Shown: positions 60,304 through 64,000 of the stretch, one piece after another
How the letters are laid out: every line of letters starts with the position of its first letter
Position numbering within the stretch: position 1 is the stretch's first letter
Assembly: GCA_938020505.1 (NCBI GenBank)
Contig: CALIHR010000052.1
Location: 1 to 64,000 of the forward strand
DNA from: an uncultured Actinobaculum sp.
Lineage (GTDB): Bacteria > Actinomycetota > Actinomycetes > Actinomycetales > Actinomycetaceae
Reading direction: 5' to 3'
Length of the DNA stretch: 64,000 bases
Position numbers and translations under genes: made by a program
The notes under the pieces: model-generated
Database searches by the model: none
What the model saw: the letters and a program-made list of their open reading frames with translations, nothing else
Told to the model about the DNA's origin: nothing

Positions 60304-62913
60304 CTACTCCCGCGCGGTCAGCTTGAGGCCCGGCGTCGAGTCGGACGGGTCCGCGTCCACCGTGATCGTCGCGCCGTCGGAAACCTCGCCCGAGAGCAGC
60401 ATCCGCGCCAGCTTGTCGCCGATCTCGCGCTGAATGAGCCGCCGCAGCGGGCGCGCGCCATAGGCAGGGTCGTACCCGTCCATCGCGAGGAACTCCCTGG
60501 CCGCATCGGTCACGTCCAGCGTGATCCGCCGCGACTTCAGGCGCCGCGCCACCTGCTCCACCTGCAGATCCACGATCTTGCCCAGCTCCTCCAGGCTCAG
60601 CGGATCGAACACGATGACGTCGTCGAGCCGGTTGACAAACTCCGGCTTGAACGCCTTCCGCACCGACGCCATCACCGCCTCGCGCTTCTGCTTCTCATCG
60701 AGCGTCGGATCCATGAGCGCCTGCGAGCCCAGGTTCGAGGTCAGAATCAAGATCGTGTTCTTGAAATCCACCGTGCGCCCCTGGCCGTCGGTCAGGCGGC
60801 CGTCGTCGAGCACCTGCAGCAGAATGTCGAAAACGTCCGGATTCGCCTTCTCGACCTCGTCCAGCAGAATCACCGAATACGGGCGGCGCCGCACGGCCTC
60901 CGTCAGCTGGCCGCCCTCCTCGTAGCCCACGTATCCCGGAGGGGCGCCCACCAGACGCGAGACGGAATGCTTCTCCGAATACTCCGACATGTCGATGCGC
61001 ACGATCGCGCGATCGTCGTCGAACATGAACTCAGCCAGCGACTTCGCCAGCTCCGTCTTGCCCACGCCCGTGGGCCCCAGGAACAGGAACGAGCCGAGCG
61101 GCCGGTTCGGGTCGGCGACGCCGGCGCGCGAGCGGCGCACAGCGTCCGAAACGCTCGCCACCGCCTTCTTCTGGCCGATGAGCCGCCTGCCCAGGACGTC
61201 CTCCATGGACAGCAGCTTCTCCGTCTCCCCCTGCAGCAGCTTCCCGACGGGCACGCCCGTCCACGCGGAGATCACCTCCGCGATCTCGTCGGCGTCCACA
61301 CGCTCGGCGATCATCGGTTCGACGTCGGCGTCGGCCTCGGCGAGCTCCTGCGCCTCGGCCTCCGCGATCTCGGCCTCGATCGCCGGAATGTCGCCGTTTT
61401 GTAGGCGGCCGGCGTCCTCGTAGCGACCCTCGCGGACGGCGCGTTCGAGCTCCGTGCGCAGCTCGTCAAGCTTCACCCTCAGCTCGCCGACGCGGTTGCG
61501 CCCGGCCTTCTCGGACTCCCACCGCGCGTTGAGGGCGGCGAGCTCCTCGGACTTGTCCGCAAGCTCGGCCCGCAGCTTCTCCAGCCGGTCGGCGGCCGCG
61601 GCGTCGTCCTTCGTCTCCGTCTCAACCAGGTAGGCCTCCTCCATCTTGAGGCGGTCCACCTGCCGCTGAAGGGCGTCGATCTCCTCGGGCGAGGAATCGA
61701 GCTCCATGCGCAGGCGCGAGGCGGCCTCGTCGACGAGGTCGATGGCCTTGTCCGGCAGCTGGCGTCCCGGAATGTAGCGGTTCGAAAGCGTCGCGGCGGC
61801 CACAAGCGCGCCGTCGGAGATCGTCACCTTGTGGTGCGCCTCGTACTTCGGCGCGATTCCGCGCAGGATCGCCACCGTGTCCTCCACCGAAGGCTCGCCC
61901 ACGTACACCTGCTGGAAACGCCGCTCCAGGGCCGGGTCCTTCTCGATGCCCTCGCGGTACTCGTCCAGCGTGGTGGCGCCGATCAGCCGCAGCTCGCCGC
62001 GCGCGAGCATCGGCTTGAGCATGTTGCCCGCGTCCATCGCGCCCTCGGAGCCCCCGCCCGCGCCGACGATCGTGTGGATCTCGTCAATGAACGTCACGAT
62101 CTCGCCGGCCGAATCCTTAATCTCCTGGAGAACCGCCTTGAAACGCTCCTCGAACTCGCCGCGGTACTTCGCGCCCGCCACCATCGAGGCGACGTCGAGC
62201 TGGATGAGCCGCTTGCCGCGCAGGGACTCCGGCACGTCGCCGTCGACGATGCGCTGAGCCAGGCCCTCGACCACGGCCGTCTTGCCGACGCCGGGCTCGC
62301 CGATAAGCACCGGATTGTTCTTCGTGCGCCGCGAAAGCACCTGGACGACGCGGCGAATCTCCGAGTCGCGGCCGATCACCGGGTCCATCTTGCCCTCGCG
62401 GGCCGCCGCCGTCAGATCCGCCCCGTACTTTTCAAGAGCTTGGAACGTGCCCTCGGGGTCCGGGCTCGTGACCTTGGCGCTGCCGCGCACATTCGGCAGC
62501 ACGGCCGCGAGCTGTTCGCGCCCCGCGCCCGCCGACTGCAAGATCTCGCCCGCCTGGCTCTGCGAGGCCGCGACGGCAATGAGCAGGTGCTCGGTCGAAA
62601 TGTAGGCGTCGCCCAGGGCGGTCGCCTCCTTGCCGGCGTCGCTGATGACGCGGGAGAGCGCGCGAGATGCCCCCGGCTGCTGCACGGAGGATCCCTCGGA
62701 CGCCGGCAGCGCCGCGAGCGCGGCGTTCGCACGGGATTCGACCTCCCCGCGGTTGACGCCGACGGCGTCGAGAAGCGCCACGGCCACCCCGCCCTGCTGG
62801 GCGAGGAGCGCGGCGAGCAGGTGGAGGGGCTCGACCTGCGGGTTACCCGCGTCGGTCGCAAGCCGAATCGCCTCGGCGAGCGCCTCCTGCGATTTGGTCG
62901 TCAGTTTGTCCAT
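60304..62913 (-). CDS. clpB: ClpB disaggregase chaperone
   Basis: Hexameric AAA+ unfoldase that works with DnaK to rescue aggregated proteins. It has 869 residues: a Clp N domain (1-~150), NBD1 with GEPGVGKT and VTFIDEIHT, the coiled-coil middle domain (~410-520) characteristic of ClpB rather than ClpC, NBD2 with GPTGVGKTEL and VILLDEVEKA, and a D2-small domain. The ATG at 62913 has AAAGG 5 nt upstream. An HspR HAIR box lies ~85 bp upstream, indicating heat-shock control. Confidence 0.97.
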   Translation of the reverse strand: MDKLTTKSQEALAEAIRLATDAGNPQVEPLHLLAALLAQQGGVAVALLDAVGVNRGEVESRANAALAALPASEGSSVQQPGASRALSRVISDAGKEATALGDAYISTEHLLIAVAASQSQAGEILQSAGAGREQLAAVLPNVRGSAKVTSPDPEGTFQALEKYGADLTAAAREGKMDPVIGRDSEIRRVVQVLSRRTKNNPVLIGEPGVGKTAVVEGLAQRIVDGDVPESLRGKRLIQLDVASMVAGAKYRGEFEERFKAVLQEIKDSAGEIVTFIDEIHTIVGAGGGSEGAMDAGNMLKPMLARGELRLIGATTLDEYREGIEKDPALERRFQQVYVGEPSVEDTVAILRGIAPKYEAHHKVTISDGALVAAATLSNRYIPGRQLPDKAIDLVDEAASRLRMELDSSPEEIDALQRQVDRLKMEEAYLVETETKDDAAAADRLEKLRAELADKSEELAALNARWESEKAGRNRVGELRVKLDELRTELERAVREGRYEDAGRLQNGDIPAIEAEIAEAEAQELAEADADVEPMIAERVDADEIAEVISAWTGVPVGKLLQGETEKLLSMEDVLGRRLIGQKKAVASVSDAVRRSRAGVADPNRPLGSFLFLGPTGVGKTELAKSLAEFMFDDDRAIVRIDMSEYSEKHSVSRLVGAPPGYVGYEEGGQLTEAVRRRPYSVILLDEVEKANPDVFDILLQVLDDGRLTDGQGRTVDFKNTILILTSNLGSQALMDPTLDEKQKREAVMASVRKAFKPEFVNRLDDVIVFDPLSLEELGKIVDLQVEQVARRLKSRRITLDVTDAAREFLAMDGYDPAYGARPLRRLIQREIGDKLARMLLSGEVSDGATITVDADPSDSTPGLKLTARE

Positions 62914-62997
62914 AAGCCTTTCACTTTCCTTTGCGTCCTTGAGGGACGGCATTGATGTCTATAGAAGACTGTGTCTATAGAAGGCAACGCCACTGAG

Positions 62998-63018
62998 ATT
63001 GAGTCTATTCCACTCAAG
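62998..63018 (-). promoter_or_regulatory. HAIR operator for HspR upstream of clpB
   Basis: ATTGAGT and ACTCAAG half-sites with a 7-nt spacer match the HspR-associated inverted repeat (CTTGAGT-N7-ACTCAAG) at 13 of 14 positions. Nearer the gene, tgtctatagaag occurs twice (about 62956-62984), and the complementary TATAGA copies are candidate -10 boxes on the minus strand. Confidence 0.85.
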
Positions 63019-63152
63019 TTTATTTGCACAAGGACGGCTCACGGACGTGGCGGTCCGTCGATGCCTCCGGTCAGCGGTCCGACGCCCATGTCGAGGTCAC
63101 CCGTCGGCAAGCTCGACGCCCACGTCGGCCGCCGATCCGGCGTTGCGGGCGG

Positions 63153-63920
63153 CTAGCTTCCAAAGCCGCCCGCAACGTCGCCTCCGATCGACAAGTCGCT
63201 CTTTTCGACGATCTTCGTCAGCTCCGACTCCGAATACGCCGACGCCGGGCATGTGTAGTTGACTCGCACGAGTATGGCCGGCGGGTTCGCCGTGAACGTG
63301 CGGAACCAATACCAACCGCGGTAGTTTTTCCCGTCATTTCCAGTGTAGGTCGCCATGCTCGCTACGCCGTCGACGTCCGTCCCCTTCGCGCCGTGCACTT
63401 TCGTCCTTCCGGAAGGCTCGGAGCGGAAATCAGACATGCTCTGTTGCAGCTGGCCGAGAAGCCGGTTCGCCAGCTCCTGCGTGACCTTCTGGTCCCCTCC
63501 CTCGGCTCCGCTGACATACTGCTGCTCGGCGGCGAGGTAGCAGCCCTTCTTGCTCTTCGAAAGGAACTTGCCGTCCTTTTCCACAAAGTCGACTTTCCAG
63601 TTTTTCATTTTCGTGGGGAAGTTCCAGAAGGGAACTTCCGTCACATTGCCCTTGAAGCGCTGCGACGGGGAGCTTTTCGACCGCGTTCCGTCGCTCGCCG
63701 AGGATTTGCTCCCAGAAGGATCCTTGCCGGCATGCGAAGTTTTGCCGCCAGAAGCGTCTTTGCCGGATTCGCCTCCGACCGAGCACGCCCCCAGCGCGGC
63801 GAGGGACAGGCCTGCGGCGACGGTCAGGGACATGCCGCGCGCGGCAAGGCGGCGCTTGCCTGGAAAGAGTCGACGCCGGCCTGAAACTGGGCGGCGCTTG
63901 CCTGGAAAACGGTGTGTCAT
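63153..63920 (-). CDS. Secreted lipoprotein of unknown function
   Basis: A 255-residue predicted lipoprotein. The N-terminus is unusually long and Arg-rich, with FPGKRR occurring twice, then a hydrophobic core and lipobox LGACSVGG. A Ser/Gly/Lys-rich linker (GKDASGGKTSHAGKDPSG) leads to a mature domain with NVTEVPFWNFPTKMKNWKV, a central GCYLAAEQQYV and a late NYTCPAS; the two Cys may pair. No family was recognised. The ATG at 63920 is 10 nt after AGGAGA; a GTG at 63929 is closer than usual. It is upstream of clpB in the same direction, but the HAIR promoter lies between them. Confidence 0.75.
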   Translation of the reverse strand: MTHRFPGKRRPVSGRRRLFPGKRRLAARGMSLTVAAGLSLAALGACSVGGESGKDASGGKTSHAGKDPSGSKSSASDGTRSKSSPSQRFKGNVTEVPFWNFPTKMKNWKVDFVEKDGKFLSKSKKGCYLAAEQQYVSGAEGGDQKVTQELANRLLGQLQQSMSDFRSEPSGRTKVHGAKGTDVDGVASMATYTGNDGKNYRGWYWFRTFTANPPAILVRVNYTCPASAYSESELTKIVEKSDLSIGGDVAGGFGS

Positions 63921-64000
63921 CGCAATCACGTCTCCTATCGAATGATCGACTGTTTTGGGTTTTTGCTTATACCAACGGACTCTACCTATCTCTCGGGCGA

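Noticed and set aside
1..64000. tRNA, rRNA, riboswitch, transposase or integrase genes
   Set aside because: I scanned intergenic stretches by eye and saw no cloverleaf-like or conserved riboswitch segment and no transposase/integrase motif; a covariance-model search would be needed to exclude small RNAs.

Overview
The window is GC-rich, actinobacterial-type DNA. The housekeeping genes (purA, glgP, class II fba, a SPOUT methyltransferase, pyrE, xthA, clpB behind an HspR-type HAIR box) and the many GTG starts and ATGA/GTGA overlaps suit an Actinomycetaceae-like actinomycete. A 2-hydroxyacyl-CoA dehydratase operon points to an anaerobic or facultative amino-acid fermenter. Genus and species cannot be read from the sequence.

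Layout. 1-9.0 kb: the end of a Gly/Pro/Tyr-rich protein, purA, glycogen phosphorylase, and a sugar ABC importer (binding protein, two permeases, DUF624 protein) without an ATPase gene. 9-12.8 kb: a repeat-filled non-coding stretch, then fba, a SPOUT methyltransferase and pyrE. 12.8-15.7 kb: an AT-rich island with a decayed pyrE copy and one unknown 472-residue protein. 16-25 kb: lemA, a short-chain dehydrogenase, a collapsed XamI/SalI-like restriction-modification locus, xthA, an amidase, two divergent LOR/tubby-like paralogues with a third dead copy, and a toxin-antitoxin pair with a frameshifted MazF. 25-40.9 kb: CoA-ester metabolism, with CoA transferase, dehydratase activator, dehydratase alpha and beta subunits, aldo/keto reductase, an OFA-family transporter, acyl-CoA dehydrogenase, a second CoA transferase (plus a dead copy), an AMP-forming ligase and a TetR regulator. 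40.9-46 kb: HAD phosphatase, HicAB, a serine hydrolase, and an ESX-like operon whose DUF1023 hydrolase gene is broken. 46-55.8 kb: a second sugar locus (GntR, ABC importer, SIS protein, clan GH-A glycosidase, divergent ROK kinase). 55.8-64 kb: an unknown protein, a large STAND NTPase with near-identical 42-residue TPRs, clpB and a lipoprotein.

How the genes fit together. Both ABC operons lack an ATPase gene and probably borrow a shared MsmK-type ATPase encoded elsewhere. The second sugar locus looks self-contained: glycosidase, uptake, ROK phosphorylation and SIS-type sugar-phosphate processing, with GntR between the divergent arms. The CoA genes supply most steps of a reductive 2-hydroxyacid branch (CoA loading, radical dehydration, enoyl-CoA reduction, CoA recycling), but no 2-hydroxyacid dehydrogenase or EtfAB lies in the window.

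Two themes recur. First, gene decay: at least six remnants (pyrE, methyltransferase/XamI, LOR, mazF, CoA transferase, DUF1023) plus an in-frame stop in the lemA tail. Second, short in-frame tandem or low-complexity expansions grafted onto otherwise conserved proteins (SPOUT methyltransferase, TetR, ROK, HadB, glycosidase, PH-like membrane protein, STAND linker and TPRs). No tRNA, rRNA, CRISPR array, transposase or integrase was recognised.
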